Source of the DNA: Lagopus muta | Lineage: Eukaryota; Chordata; Aves; Galliformes; Phasianidae | Direction of reading: 5' to 3' | Assembly: GCF_023343835.1 (NCBI RefSeq) | Contig: NC_064472.1 | Coordinates: forward strand, 13,135,469 to 13,199,468 | Length of the DNA: 64,000 nucleotides | In this document: positions 24,301 through 39,300 of the stretch, piece by piece | How positions within the stretch are numbered: position 1 is the first letter of the stretch | Layout: each line of letters starts with the position of its first letter | Translations under genes and position numbers: made by a program | Notes under the pieces: model-generated | Database searches by the model: none | Told to the model about the DNA's origin: nothing | Seen by the model: the letters and a program-made list of their open reading frames with translations, nothing else

Positions 24301-27300
24301 AGTAAAGTGATTCCAGAGAGGACCTATATACGCTTTAACTGCTTTTTAAAAGAGACAGAAAGTACTTTTTTTTTTCCCATTTGCCTACTGTTTATACTTT
24401 TGAACTTGTATATAATTTTGAGAATTTTCTCAAAATCTGTTATCAATAACCCTTAATAACTGATTTCAAACTGACTTCCAAGTGGCAAAAATACATCTAC
24501 ATGAATGAAGCAAGAGTATCTGAGAACCTTCTGTGACTGTAACCTAAAAATTTTGTTTAATAATGAAATACACATACCCTCTAATGGAGAGAACCTCACA
24601 ATGTTGGGCAAGTGCCATTATATCTGGAATTACATTCTCCTCTTGAAGCAAGTTAAGACCCCAGTTTGATGATCCAATGTTACCCTGGAATAAAATGGTT
24701 TGTCAAAAAAGTTTTGACTTTGATGTGACCTGCAACACCAGTGAAAAAAAGCCCTCAACACTTTTGTCAGTGGTATGGTTTCTACAAGCATCCTCCCAAA
24801 GGTTTTAGAAAACTTTAGCAGCTTCTCTCTCCTTTTTGATCTTAGTCAAGCAAATCCAGTAAAGGACAGTAGGATACAACAACTAAAACTGCTAACAGCT
24901 AACTAGTACACACTCTTCAGGCTACTAATTCTACTACAGCTAGCAGCAAGATCGTAGTTTACTTATTTTACTTGCCTGTTAAATAAGCATTTTTTATATT
25001 ATTACACATTTGATCATGACTGTTACAAAAGAAAATTTAAGGAAGACAGGAAAGAGGTAAGTGAACAATTAAGGTGACTAAGCAGCTTTAGAATTATAGC
25101 TTGGATAGGCAAAGACACTAGGTTTTATTCAGTGTTATCCCCAGTATCAGAGTTGCTAAGACTATATTCACAAACCTCAGCAATGGCAGCAAGCTTTCCT
25201 GTAGAAACATTATATTTTGGAACACAGCAGGTTGAAACATCTGATTCCATATTAACACTGTCACCACATGTTGAAATTTATTCTTTTTTTATATGTAAAA
25301 ACAGCAATAATAGTCAAAGCAATTACAATAAAGCTTAGACAAAACAGACATAGTAAACAAACTTCATGTGATATTCCAGTTATGACATATTAAAAAAAAA
25401 AATCAACTGAGAGGGAAGAAGCACAAATTTTTGAGAAGAATTCATAAACAATGGTTTTACAGGATTTTGTTCAGTTACTTCAGAATCAAAAGTTGTGAAA
25501 AAACCCAAATTGCTGTAAAAAGGTTGTAAATCTGTTACTAACCAAGGCCCAAAGGGCTGCTTTCAGCTGCTTGATTCCTTCCCACTTATCCAGCATTGGG
25601 GAACGAACAGTGTAACTCAGATCTGTAACAATACTCTAAAAGAGAAAGAAAGAAGAAAAAATATTCAGCTGAAAATGGGAAGGACATTTCAGTTGAAGAG
25701 GTTATCTTACATACTTTTAAATTAGTGCTTTATGTTTGCTATAACTGCATCTCACTGTGAACAGCAGTAGCCCTGGCATAATAAGCGCAAGTTAAGAGGA
25801 ATGGTAATGTAGCTAAAAACAATTAATATCACCTCTGAATGAATCAGATTATCTCAGATTTTATAAAGGCAAATTTCTTCCGCTTAACACACTACAACAT
25901 AGGCACTCCAAAATTTTTCAAATTTCAACACAATTCATCTTTTTTTTTTAAATTCACTTTAAAAATAATTTCAAACAATAACTAAACAACTTTTTTAGCA
26001 TTTCTGAGAATTTCAAGTTAACAGAAAGAACATTTTATTACCTCGCCTCCATGCTTTGATACACATGGAAGGATAGGCACAATTTTGCCACTAAAATAGG
26101 CACTAAAATATATTACAACTAGCAATTTGCTTCCCATTGTTTTGTTTTTTTTTACTGGTCATTTTAAGAAAAACACTGTAAGGAAAGAATTTTACATGAA
26201 TCTGGATGGAAAGGTTGTCTTCACAAAACTATGGCTCCATAACATTTCAGATTTACAACCTACTTATTTTGTAGTCACTATTTAACTGACATCTCTTAAA
26301 ACATATTCCTTAAAAAAGGGATGCTGTCCACTAAAATCCTTCAAGCTATAAATCATTACAATTCTCACCTGAGACTCCAATAAATGGCAGCCTGTTTTAT
26401 GGTGCACCAGTTGGCCATAAAGGTGAACTGGCAGGTAGACATGTGGTCGCTGTAATCTGGTGGGAAAAAAAGAAAAAAACAAAACGCTTTCCCAGCAATT
26501 TTGAAATTATCTATTACAATAAATTACACTGAAGTGAGTTACGCAATATTTTTTTTTCAGATGAAGATTCTTGTGGACAGTGTTTACCTTTGGTTGCTCC
26601 TACGAACATAGTTATCACCATCAACAGGTTTGCGATACGTTGTAAGTGCTTCATTTAGTTGTTCTTCAATCAACTCAACATACTTTAAGTTGTACTCCTA
26701 AAAGAAGGTAATGTTTGACACAATACATTTAGGTGGTTTATTTTTTATCGTATGGTACTTTATAAAGAAGAAACATCAGTGCTTGTTAATTAAGGCTGAG
26801 TTTCTTTATGATCTGAACATGGTGTTCTCCAAAATAATCATGCTTCACTCATACGACTTCACAGAAAATCAAGAACTGATTCCATAACTATTTCAGAAAA
26901 ATTGTTAAAAGGAAGGAAAGAAACATTTCACATTTGACTTTAACCTGAAAAATCTGAACAGATCACAGTACATTTCAGTATACCTAATACTGTTTATAAA
27001 TTAGTCAAAAAATCATTTAACAGCTCATATAATTGTGACTATTAACAAAATGATCAACTACTACCTCAAGAAAATAAACGTAAAAATTGTAAAAACAAAA
27101 TAATACATGAGTACTACTTTTACTTTACCAACAATGTATGAATGTTATTGTAAAAGTAATGCCTCTTGTTTATTTTCATGGAAACTACAACATACACAAA
27201 GAACACGTTCTCAGCTACAAAATACTATTTTTCAACATAGCCACCACCATTAGCTAATTCCCATTCTGTGGTGTAACAGCTGTGCAAGGCCATGAGGAAA

Positions 27301-30300
27301 ACAGTTTTTCTTTCACATCCCTGCCAACACTGCAGTAACACACCAGCCACTGCTGTGTGTCTCACTGTGCTAACATCCAGTGTTTGGTCTCCACAAATGT
27401 TCCACAAGTGTGAATGAATGTCAATAGGTGCAATTTTTCCCACATGGACAAGTTCAATGACACACCTTTGCTTCCTATGTACTTCCATGTCAGATGCCAT
27501 TTTGACAGACTGCCTCTCTGCTGCCATCTGTTGCAAAGCAACAAAGCACAACAGGACACTGCTGGGAAGACTCAACCTACCTCTACTGCCATACCACCAC
27601 CACCTACCTGCCTCTGACACTGTGGAACAGCATAATAAAATAGGAGGCATTACTTTCAGAGCACACTTCAGAGCACACTTTCATATTTTTTTTATTTTGA
27701 ATGCATCGTGTGTTCCTATCCACTTCCTAACAGCATAGGCTAACTCCATCTTCATGAGATTTGGACATAACATTAATTACCTATTATCAGTGTTGACACA
27801 CATCTTGAAAAGCAGTATTCCTTTCCACATTTCTGTAGGTGAGACTTAAAACAACCTATTTTGGAAAGTCATTACTCTCAGTGTATTAGCTGGAGAAGCA
27901 AAACTACATGAAAGCCCTGGCTAAAAGAGTACATATCAACAGAGAAGTTAAACAACTCTAAGACCAAGCTGTCAAGCTTTATCAGCAAATTCTTAAGCCA
28001 CTGAGGGAATACATGTATTGGCATTAGTAATGCATACGTAAATCTACAATATTTTAAATTACATTTTAGCCCTCTCAGGTGTGTTCTTATACATTATCTC
28101 TTTCTAATTCCAAGTGAACACACATTTTTATTCTTCGTATTACCTTTTGCCATTTTTCCATTTGCTTTGTTACGTAACCTCTTTCATTCAGATATGAAAA
28201 CCCCTTTGGAATGGACAGAAACCTGCAAAGCAACAGCAGACCATCAATACCAAACTTCAATCACATAATATGAATAAAAACCAAATGCTTATGACTTCCA
28301 CAGTATGAATTTCAACAGCATACTCAATACATTTACCTCAGGAGTAGAAGCAAACCCTTGTCTCCAAGGTGAGATAGAGCTGGCTTCATTTGGATAAGGG
28401 CATGAAGATTGGCCTAAGATAATTAAAAATGTGCAAGTTATATCAGAGCATTATAACCCTCTAAAAACTACAATTACAATAACCTGCCAGTAATGATGCT
28501 GTGAAGTTTTCATACAAGGAAGTATCAAACAGCACTCACTCTTATATCATCCACTTTTGTCATAACATACGTAATTCTTCTAAAAAGACTATAATGATAA
28601 AATACATTAAGACTGAGTAAATATTTCTAGTAAGCAAAATGTACTTCTTATTGCTATTAACGGTGCAGTTTATAAACCACATGATGAAGAAAAGAGTATT
28701 ACTAAGACTATCAAGGACAATCAAGAGAGCAAAGCATGAGTAGCTTCCTGAACTTCTCCTCTGTAACTGGAGGGGGGGGGTAAACAGCATAGAGTTGCTT
28801 ACCACAGGGAGATGAAAAAGGGAAAAGATGCTCACCTTGTCTTCACATGCCTCATCTAGAATATCAAGTGCCTCAGAAGAAATAGTTTTATTTTTGTCAT
28901 GTAGCTGGGTCACTAGTAACTCAATCCCCCAGTTGCTGAAGAACTCTACATTCGCCCTCAGTAATACTCGTAAGTGTTTTGTTGCATACAGCCTGCAGCT
29001 CTGCAAAAGCAAGGAAAATAAATGTTTTTTGTATGGAAGAAAGATAGTCAATGCCTTTAATGATTTCTCACTTTTGAAAATACATTTTCAATTACCGTAT
29101 TTTACATAAAATAACTGTACTGAACACCTTATAGCATTAAAACTATAGTCCATTACAGAACTATATTCAAACAATAAATTTGAGTCTGAGATCATAACTC
29201 GGTCACTGTCAAATCTTACTTAACGTCTCTAGTGTTCTTATACTTCCAAGGCTATGATACCTCTAACCTAGTAAATTTTCTATTTGTTAAAATATAGAGG
29301 ATCTATACTGGGGAGATATGTGAGTATCTGTACTATCAGAGACAAGTGAATCTGTACTATCAGAGACAAGTGAATTGGTCCAGACTGGACACTAAGTAAG
29401 TTGTCTTCTGGAACGATCTGTTCTCTTCCTCCTGAAATACTTGGTAAATGGGATTTCACAAAAAACAAAGTATGAACTGTAAATCTTGTTTCATTATTTC
29501 ATCTTCAAATACTTGCACATTTTTACTTATTCAATATATATTTATCTTTTTGGTGGAGAGGCTAAGGGCACTCAAGCTGTCCAGTCTGGAGGTGGCCAAG
29601 AGGTAACCTCACTGCTCAATCCAGCTCCCTGAGGAAAGGAAATAGGGAGGTGCCAGACTCTTTCCTGGAGACCACTGGCAGGACGGGAATGGCACAGAGC
29701 TGTGCCAGGGAAGATTCAGACTGGACATAGCAACAAATTCCAGGGTAACACTGCAACTAGCTTCCTAGAAATGTGGTTGATACGTTATGTCTGCCAGTAT
29801 TCAAGAAGCATCTGGGTTGGGTAACGCCCTCAGTATAACTTCAGGTTAGCCCCAAAGAGGTCAGGCTGTTGGATTTAGTATTTCCACATCCCTTCTATGT
29901 CTAATCTATACATATTCAGTTAAAGCAAGAAAAAGAGCAACTTTAGCTCATGAAATGAGAAATATTTCATTGATAACATCTCAGAGAAATAGAATTTGAA
30001 AAAGAAGAAGCATTATTGGAAATTGTCTTTAACCCTTACAAAGAGCTTTTTATAAATTACACTCAGTTCCATGCCTTGTTAAATCTAATCTAGAAGCAAG
30101 AGACAGCACAAAAACAAAATCACAATCTAACGTATGGACTATAAAAGAGAAATCCTTCCACAGGCATTTGTTTATTTGCTACACAGGCTGTACTCATTCT
30201 TTCACGTTCTCATCAGAAATCCTTAAATGGGCAAAGTGGGAGAGCATGTAATTGCCTTATTTGAACTGGATGTTTTTAATTAATTGCCTGTCCAAGATGG

Positions 30301-33300
30301 CAGATTGCTAGTATAGCTAGAATATATATATTCTCCCTATGGATCTGAAGAGTGAGAAGTATGAAGTGGAACAAGTTTCGATTTCTCCCTATCATGCTCT
30401 CTAAATACAAAAGGAGTGCTCTATCTTGGACAGTGTTTCAGAGTTCTACATAATAAAACTCATAAAATGGCAAATACCTCCCCTAACACCTGATAAAGAT
30501 TTACTTTCACATTACTCTTCAGTTAATGGAACAACTCACGCAAGCATGTCACTTCAATATTTTCCTTATTCTTTTGAATCATCTTATTCTCCCAGACCAG
30601 ACTACTCCTTCCAGTTTCTGGATGAGACTTACAGTCTTGCAATTACAAAAGCTCAAAAATATGGCCTATACCACTAAAATACAGTTAATCCAGCTGATTC
30701 AAAATAATTGAAGAAATCAGACAAAATTGCTAGATCCAAATATTAAGAGATGGTATTGACAATATATGTATACCAGTATTGCCAAACAATACTTCAGCAA
30801 GTTCACATTTTGCTTTTCAGTCAAGCAGAATTCAGTGAAATTTTCTTCTCAAAACTCCAACAGTTCAGTTACTGCCATAAGAATGCATGTGCTAGGCACA
30901 TAGAAAGCAGGAAAAGAGTTTAAGGAAGTTAATTATTGATGTATGAAATTATGTGTGGTTGACAGAATCCACTTCTTCCAGATGAGATAGTCCATTTTAT
31001 TTGTGTTTTGCCTCTCTCAGATCAAAGAAAAACAAAGTCCATTTGAATTCTAAGAATTCCAAGTAGGCCAGCTAATCAGGAAACAAAATGCCTTTCATTA
31101 TCCAATGTTCAAGAGATCAATAAAGGAAGTTTCACTATTTAAGGGGTTCAAAAAATAAATTTTCCTTTTTTTTTTTTTTCCTAGTATTATCATAGCACGA
31201 AGATTCAAGCTCTAATTTTTTCAATATTTCTTACCTTTATTTTCATCAGGTTTGTTCCCCTTGGTACGCACATTTAAAAAATAATTCTCTTCAGGTATGA
31301 GATATCTGTTTAAATGACTTTAAGTACTGAGTGCAAATGCAGTAGAAGGTATAAAGTCCATTGTAAATACAAGAGCTACATGAATATGAATTTCATTTTA
31401 CTAAATACAAAAGCTCTTCTGAATTTATACAACATCTTAAAAATGTTACAATCTTGGATAATAAAGAGGCAAATAGAAAAGGTACATCAATTGAATAGCA
31501 CTTACATCCGTAGCTGCTGTCAGAATTTTAGACAGGATGACTCTTGCTAAGCCATCTCTGCTGTAATCCAAACTAGAAACAGTCAGTTTTAACAAATGAT
31601 CTTGGTTCTTCAAAGAACAAAGATTAAGAAGACTGGCAGGAGAAAAAGAAAATATCAGTATTTGAATCCAATAATATCCACTTATTCAATTAACAATTTC
31701 AACTTAGCCTTCTGAATAAACCTTTATTTCTACAAATAAAGAATTCAAAGCAGGTTCCTATAAAGTGACTTAAAACTATTCAAACTGTTGAAGGGGGGGA
31801 AGAATAAAGCACTAAATGGCAAGAGAAAAAAAAAAGCTTTTAAAATGGTTCTGTAGTAGTTTTGTCAGCACATCTAAACTAGTGATTATTACAAAAATAA
31901 ATGCTTATGAAGAACTGTTAACAATCTTCATTCTAAAACACTGTAAAACCGTATGGATTTCGTTATCTTAAAAAGAAACAACCAAGAAGACAAAATAGAA
32001 ACAAATCCCTTCACCTCCCCACCACCAAGAGAAATATAAAATGAAAAAAAAAAATCCATCCTATAAACATGTGGTTTCTACTTGATGTAATCACAAGAAT
32101 TTTGAAGTCTCCAGCTTTATAGATAGCAGCCCTCATACACAGTTTACAAGTTCTGTAATGATTATATTTGTGAACACAATTCAAACAGAACAAGAACACT
32201 TACCACTGAAACACGTTACATTTTTCAAGCATTTTGACTCCATGAGGATGACAAGAAAGAGTACCAAAAAACAGAAAATAGTGTTGACTAAGGGTATTTA
32301 GTAGCCCATTATTTTGAAGACTTCGTTCAGGTTTCATTCCTGATGAAGAGTTGAGCCAATTAACAATATCCTTAACCAGCTCCTCCAGATAACCTTGTCC
32401 ATCCTAAAAAAAACAAAGATTAAAAGCATTTACTAGAAACTGAACTCTTTACTGAAATCTGCCATTTTAAGCTTCTTAAATGTACAAGCATAATACAGAC
32501 ACAAAATAGAAATGTTGACAGGTAAACAATTCAAACTAAAAAAAAATGTTCCAAACATTTTAGAATCAACTCTGGTTGTTCTAGGAAAAGGACTGTTCAG
32601 TGATACTTTCCCTACTTTTCTGACTCAAGGCATAAGCCTTCAATACAGAGGAAAGGACATAAAGAAAGGACAAATACATATAGCAAAAACATAAAAATCA
32701 ACAAAACTAAACAAAAAATCCCCCTAGAATGTAATAATAAAAAAAAAATTAAAGAAAATGCATTTAACAACAAACAAACAACTCAGACTTAGGTATCTCC
32801 TCCAAGTCTCATCTGGACAATTCAGGATTTTATGTTGTATTTCTTAAGTATGTTGTTCATCTTTGGTTTAATGCTGAAAAGTTTTCTTAAGTTTTTACTC
32901 AAATTTAGGGTTCTTCGTTTTATGCATTCTCCCTTGTAAATGAAAATGTCTTACCTCTTCTGATTCAAGAAGAAATTCAGTAAACTGACAACCCACTACA
33001 GTGAGCTGCTTAGCCTTGGCATAGTCCAGATCCAGATTGGCATAAAGTTTACTGCTAGGTTTATAGAAATATAACAATCTCCTTACAAACCTATGGAAAG
33101 TAAGAAATAACGTGTTATTTTTCTGTAAGAAAAGCAATTCCTAACAGTACAAAATGATGCTGCTATAAAAGGTATTTTATCTCTTATTGCTTATTGGCAA
33201 TACATTTTCAGAAGCCATTAAAAGAGAGTAGCAGGTACAGTACTGGGTCTATCCAGATAATTTCAAAGCTGTCACTGTACTCTGTGTTTCAAAGGATTTT

Positions 33301-36300
33301 CTGTCATGACCTAAAAATATGCAAAGGAACTCAAAATCTCTACACTCTTAAAAACTGCGGCTTACTTTTACTTCTTGTTTATGTAATTTAGTCTGCTATA
33401 ATTTATTCGGTGCCAAGAGCAAAAAAAAAAAAAAAAAAGTATCTGCAAAGTAAGTATTTGTCCTAATGTTTGTGTGACATGACTTTTCATCAGCTATAAT
33501 AATTAATACTACTGTGAAAGATACGTTCTTATGCTCTGTTAGGAAAAGGCTACATTTATTCATTAACAGTATTTTCATTCAACCTCACTTAAGCATTTCT
33601 GAAGCAAAACAGTGCTAGCAATCCTGCTAGCAAATAGAGACTCACTGTTCAAAAAAACTTCACCTCTGCATTGCAGAAATAAAACTTCAGCAGAGCTTCC
33701 CCCTACCATTTATTAGTACAAAAATAAATGCATGTTTGTGCTTTCAAAAATCAATATTCTATCTCAAGGTAGATAAATCAAACATTAAGGAAGTTTATAC
33801 AGCACTGCCTTTAGTTAAAAAAGGTGAGAGTAGATAACTATCCCAGTTACCAATTACAGATGAAATCTGAGAATTTCATTTTTTTTTTCAAATGAAGGGT
33901 GATTTATTACCTATTAGCCACGTATTGTATTAGTGCCTACATTTATACATGAGCCTATTACACAAGAGAGCAAATATATAAAAACACATATATACACTGC
34001 ATGAACTGTGCATCTGAAATTTGGCAATCTATATTAAAAAAAACTGCAGTTTTCCTTTAATAGTGTTTCTGTCATATTTCCTGGCTAACAGTAAAATAAA
34101 TATATCAAACGTCTTCAAAAATACAAAATTAAAGGAAAAATCCTCAGCAGTGAAACTAGAGCTGTTTAGCAGTTTAATTACTTTTAATTAAACAAGCAAC
34201 AGCATTTTACAGTCATTAAAACATGTATCCCACAATCCTGTAGAAGTTTTATACTATCTTAACTCCACATTTTCCAATTATCTCACTGAATTGCAGCCCA
34301 ACTGCACTGCAAAACGAGGACACAATAGCACTGTCCCATGCAGGCAGGTAGAGATGTGGGTATCATAGACAGGACTGCAGATACACCTTTAGAGAAGCAA
34401 TATCAGAAAGCCAACAGACTTGGCAAGTAATCCTTTATCACACAGCACAAACAAGCAACTAGAAACATTTTTCTCTTAGATTTTGATGACAGATGTAATG
34501 GTACAACTACACAACCATAGATCTATTTCATCAAAAGTTGTCAATTGTTGCCATGAAACGTTACTGTTTTAAATAACAGAGAGGTAATAAAGTTTAAAAT
34601 TAAATAGGGTTTTGTAAAACTCGAATGATCCTTGTTAAGTGAATAGCTATATGAATTATGCACAGAAACTACTAAATCCTAAAGTCCTGCCTCTTTAATG
34701 CAAATACTGAAACCTAAATATTCACTGTTTTGCTGCTTATGTCCAGATTAAGTTTTAGAAATGTGACATCTCCAAGGAATAGCTTACTGAAATTATCAAA
34801 GAACAGTTTTTCCAATTCCTTTCTTCAAAGCAAGTCTATGTAATTTTTACATACCTGTGCAATTGTTCGTCTTTATAGTTCCTTAGATTTACATTTGGCC
34901 ACTAGAAAAATAGGAAATATGGCATTACATGAAACTTGTACATCAGCTAAATATTAATAACTAATATTTACTTATTTCTTTTGCATTCAGCTAATATTTT
35001 GAAGTGTAAGATTCCCTGCTAATGTTAATGCTAATCTAATGTTACCAAACCAAAAAAACACCTTATGTTATTGAAAAGGCCATACTTCTTGCTCCAGTAA
35101 CTATTATATTTTTTCTGGGACAGAAGTGGAAATTGTCGGGTGCATGCTATCTGCAGAAGTCCAAAATTATAATGAAAAGAACAAACTATGACATGCTAAT
35201 GAAAGGTAAATAAAACTGCCTTACTATCTGTTCTGAAAGTAAACAACACATTTCAGTATGCATAACAGTAACTGTTTTTTTAAAAAAATAAATCACTATT
35301 AATCTGATTTGTTTTAAAAATTGTCATTCACTTAAATCACCTAGTAATATATTATTTAAATTCACAGAATCATAGAATAACCTGGGTTGAAAGTACCATA
35401 ATGGTCATCTAGTTTCCAACCCCCTGCTATGTACAGGTTCACCAGCCACTAGATGAGGCTACCCAGAGACAAATTCCTCTGTCTATACATGAAAGATGTT
35501 CTAAAAAGGATTGCAAAAAGTACATTTTGCTGGATCTTTCTCTTTTTTCTCTCCTTTCTTTCTTATCTAAGCAACAGAATTATACATTTCCAATGGGTAC
35601 ATTAGTATTAAGACAGCACAATAATTAATGATCAATAAAACTGACTATACTAGTAACACTGGATTCACAGCACCAGACTAAGGGTGCAGACCTGTCAACG
35701 GCAAAGTCTTAATTCTTCCATACTGACCACCAGCACTTCTGTTCTTCTTTTAGCCATTTAAACAGCAAGTTGAGTGAGTAAAAGGCAGAAAGGGACCACA
35801 TGAGACTGAAGTAGTAAGGTGGTAAGAAAGATGATGCTCCACAGTCATAAGGTTGTGACTGAGAGTAGAAGGAAGGTGTATAGCCACATGTGATAACAAA
35901 CTCCAAACACTGAAATCTGGATGCAGTTCATTCAGTCTAAAGATGGACTGCTCTGACAAACTATACAACATGAATGTAAATTAAGATAACATTAGCAGGA
36001 ATTGAAGTGGTTAGAACTTAACCAGAAAGCACTGTGACTACTCATTGTGAAAGAGAGAAGTCCCTAATTTTGAGGCATTTAAATCTGTTTTACTGGAGAC
36101 TGCAAAATACACTGCAGAGGATATCTGAGATTGTAGGGAAACTGACAGCTCTACCTAGAAGCTTTTCTGCTTTAACAGCTCAGGAAAACAGTAGCCCTTA
36201 GTCGTCCTTATAACTAAGCTCCTTATTTATCCCTATAAAATATCCATTACCGAAATATTACACAGCTTAGCTAAATGTGATATTTTGAAGAACAGCTTCT

Positions 36301-39300
36301 TGATTAACACCCTTAATATTAAGTAAAATAACTGACTAATATAAAGTTAGTTAAATTACAGTAAGAATCTGTAAACAAGCAAAATTTAGTGAAGCAAAGC
36401 TACTCTGATATATATGTGTATATGTATAAATATGCATAAACATGCATACACAAATATACACATACACATATACCTAAATGTATCTATTTATATATATATA
36501 TAAATATATATATATATATGCTTATATATAAATATATATACACATATACACACACATTTTTAGGTCTTTATAGCAGACAGATTCTTGCTTTCTCAATCAG
36601 CCTTTTAATTTAAAAGTTTAATTTAAACTTATAATTTAAAAATATACAAATATTCTGGGTATTTTGAGGTAAGTTTCCCTGCATGTTCATTTTTACTTTG
36701 TTTCTGAGTGCAAGCTTGATTATGTCAGTACTTCAACCATTTTATAGCAAGCTAGTTATAACAAAGACTATTGGAAAATATTTCCTGAGAGTAACAAAAG
36801 GATGGTTCTGCTACACAGAATGACAGGAGCTCCTTTGTCTTTAAGATGATGTACTGAATACTCAAAGTTTTCTTGCTCACAGGAATTTCAGTGCTCAAAA
36901 AAGAGACAGTCCTCAGAAAGAGATGAATGCTCTCCTTATCAAAGATTTCCTGTTATTAAATGTCGTACAAAGTGAATTTAATTTTATAAAAAACTGTCTT
37001 CATTAGTTAAGTCTACACATTACTAGTAACTTGGCCAAAACATCTGAAGCTTAACCTCTAACCCAGGTATAATATTAACCTTCAGCTCATGCTATGTGAA
37101 AGTAAACAAACATACAACTATGCTAAGAAACTGAACAAGGTAATATTTGTATATAGTTCAGACAGAAGTGTAAAGTATTGGTAACTTTAAGATCATTATA
37201 TCTCAAATCTATTTCCATTCAAATAAAACCAAATAAAATTTAACATGCTTTTACAAAGACATCTGTGGATTTATTAGTAGTGCGCTTTTCCCTTCGTGCA
37301 GCTTACAGATTGTTGACAAATTATACTTACTGTGTATTGGTATACTGTACACTATTTTATGTTATTTATTTATATTGTAAGTATACTGTACATTGTACGT
37401 ACAGTATATTGGTATTGATTAAATCAATTTCCGAACTTTCTGAAATTAAGAAGACTATCATAAAATCACCAGTGTTAGAAAAGATCTCCAAGAACATGTT
37501 CACCTATCACCAATATTTCCCCACTAAACCATGTCCCTTAATAAAACATCTAAACAGCTAACTATGGCATATAGTATGAAGTCAATAATAAACGATAAAA
37601 CTCTTATGTGAAATAGAAACAGTCTTTTTTCCCAACAGGTACTTCTAAAAATTGTACTTCATCTTTTTATGCTCACCTTCAGTATGGTCCCTATCAGATT
37701 CCAGTTCCACTCAAGATTCTCCTTATGGTTGAGAACCTGGCTGTCTCGCAGATTCATGACCAGTGCTTCTTCTGTATCCTGCAACATTGACATGAAAAGT
37801 TTTCTCATATCACTGCTGTAGTTGTTACACAATACACTTACTTTTCATGTACACTCATCAGAAGCGCTCTGCTACACAGTAATTTGTACCTGAGAGTAAA
37901 CTGCAGGGCTGTTCTACTGTGGAAGTAGTAATCTAAGAGCAAGAGACCATAATGCGACCTAAATTGCATTAAAATTATTATACACTCAATCAAGTTCTAG
38001 AAAACACATAATGGTATCTACAAGTAGATAAAGAAAATATTGAATGAAACAATCTATAAAAATCATATTAATTACTCTGAATTAAAAAGTGAGGTGGTAG
38101 GATGGGGTGGGATTTAAGTATCCAGAATACAATTTCAAATTAAATTCTGACAGATTAATAATGGTAATACCTTTAAAATAACAATGTCTTTCTGCACACG
38201 GTATTGATCCCTTTTTTGATGGGTTGAGATTGCTTTCTGTATAATATGATCTAAATGAAGGCTGTAAGGTTTAGGTCCTCTTTTCTTCATCTCGTGAAAT
38301 CGTTTTAAGCAGTTTAGTGCAGCACTTGCTCGTCTAGTAAAAAAGATATTGTAATCAGTGTTTGACAACTAAGAGCCAACTAAAGAATTAGTGCTATATA
38401 CTAAATTCAGTTAGCGTAGCTCAAGGAAGATTTCACCAACAATTCTGAAGCCAAAGATGCTTGTCTTGATGCAAGTTTTCATACATTCACGTGCTTTAAT
38501 CTTGCAGTGAAATTACACAGAAAATATTCAGAATTTCTACTGAAGAACGAGACTTGACACTTTTTCTTCTACTCTATAACCAGCGGTGTCCTTCACACTT
38601 CACAGAAAAATACAACAGTTCAATTACAAGGGATCTACAGAGATCATCTAGAACACGTGAAGATTAAAGCTGAAAAAGTATATAAAACATCACAGTAGAT
38701 CAACACTCTGCAGTCAAGGGATTAGAGTCAAATTGTCTGAAGTAGCATTCCTTGTCAATTCTCTTCCTCCCCTTATGACCCCTAAACTCCCGGGCCTCAG
38801 CAGTGTCAGCAGTACACTGCCTTCTTTATATCTTAACAGTTCAACAGCAGCATGTAAGAAATTTTCTAGTAAAAGACAGGCATATCAATAAATACTGCTA
38901 GCAGAAAATACTACTGAGCATATGAAGAAAGTGTAAACATGAGAAGGTAAGCGTATCACTCTTTCCCACGAAGCACAGGAAATATTTTTAATTTCTTACA
39001 TCTTCAAATAAGCAAATATGCAGATTCTTTCACCTAAATTATACAAACCTAGGCCCGTGTAGACGTTTGCAATTCTTTATGTTCTGAAAAATTGCAGTGT
39101 CCACAAAAACTTAGACTGCCTAATATAAAACTACAAAATCTTATTTTTAAAACAGAAACAGGATTTCTAGCTCTTTTATCGGATCCATAAATGCCAAGAA
39201 GTACAAAACCTGAAATTCACAAGTATTTTTCACTCTTCCTTTCCTCCCAGAGTTCTAAGTGAAATGCCCTGCAAAATACCCTGCAAACCGAGTTTCAGGC

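Larger units (their letters stand above)
34902..37676 (-). other. RICTOR: RICTOR intron (2.8 kb)
   Basis: Contains a CR1 tail fragment (35365-35500), an AT microsatellite (36405-36560) and a small inverted repeat at 37382-37408. Confidence 0.8.

Noticed and set aside
26450..26456. AG at 26450-26451 as the acceptor of the exon starting RPHVY
   Set aside because: It looks open in the raw frame, but joining the previous exon there breaks the frame. The AG seven bases upstream restores R-L-Q as in mammals.
28772..28780. G9 run as a G-quadruplex
   Set aside because: A single run without three further G tracts nearby.
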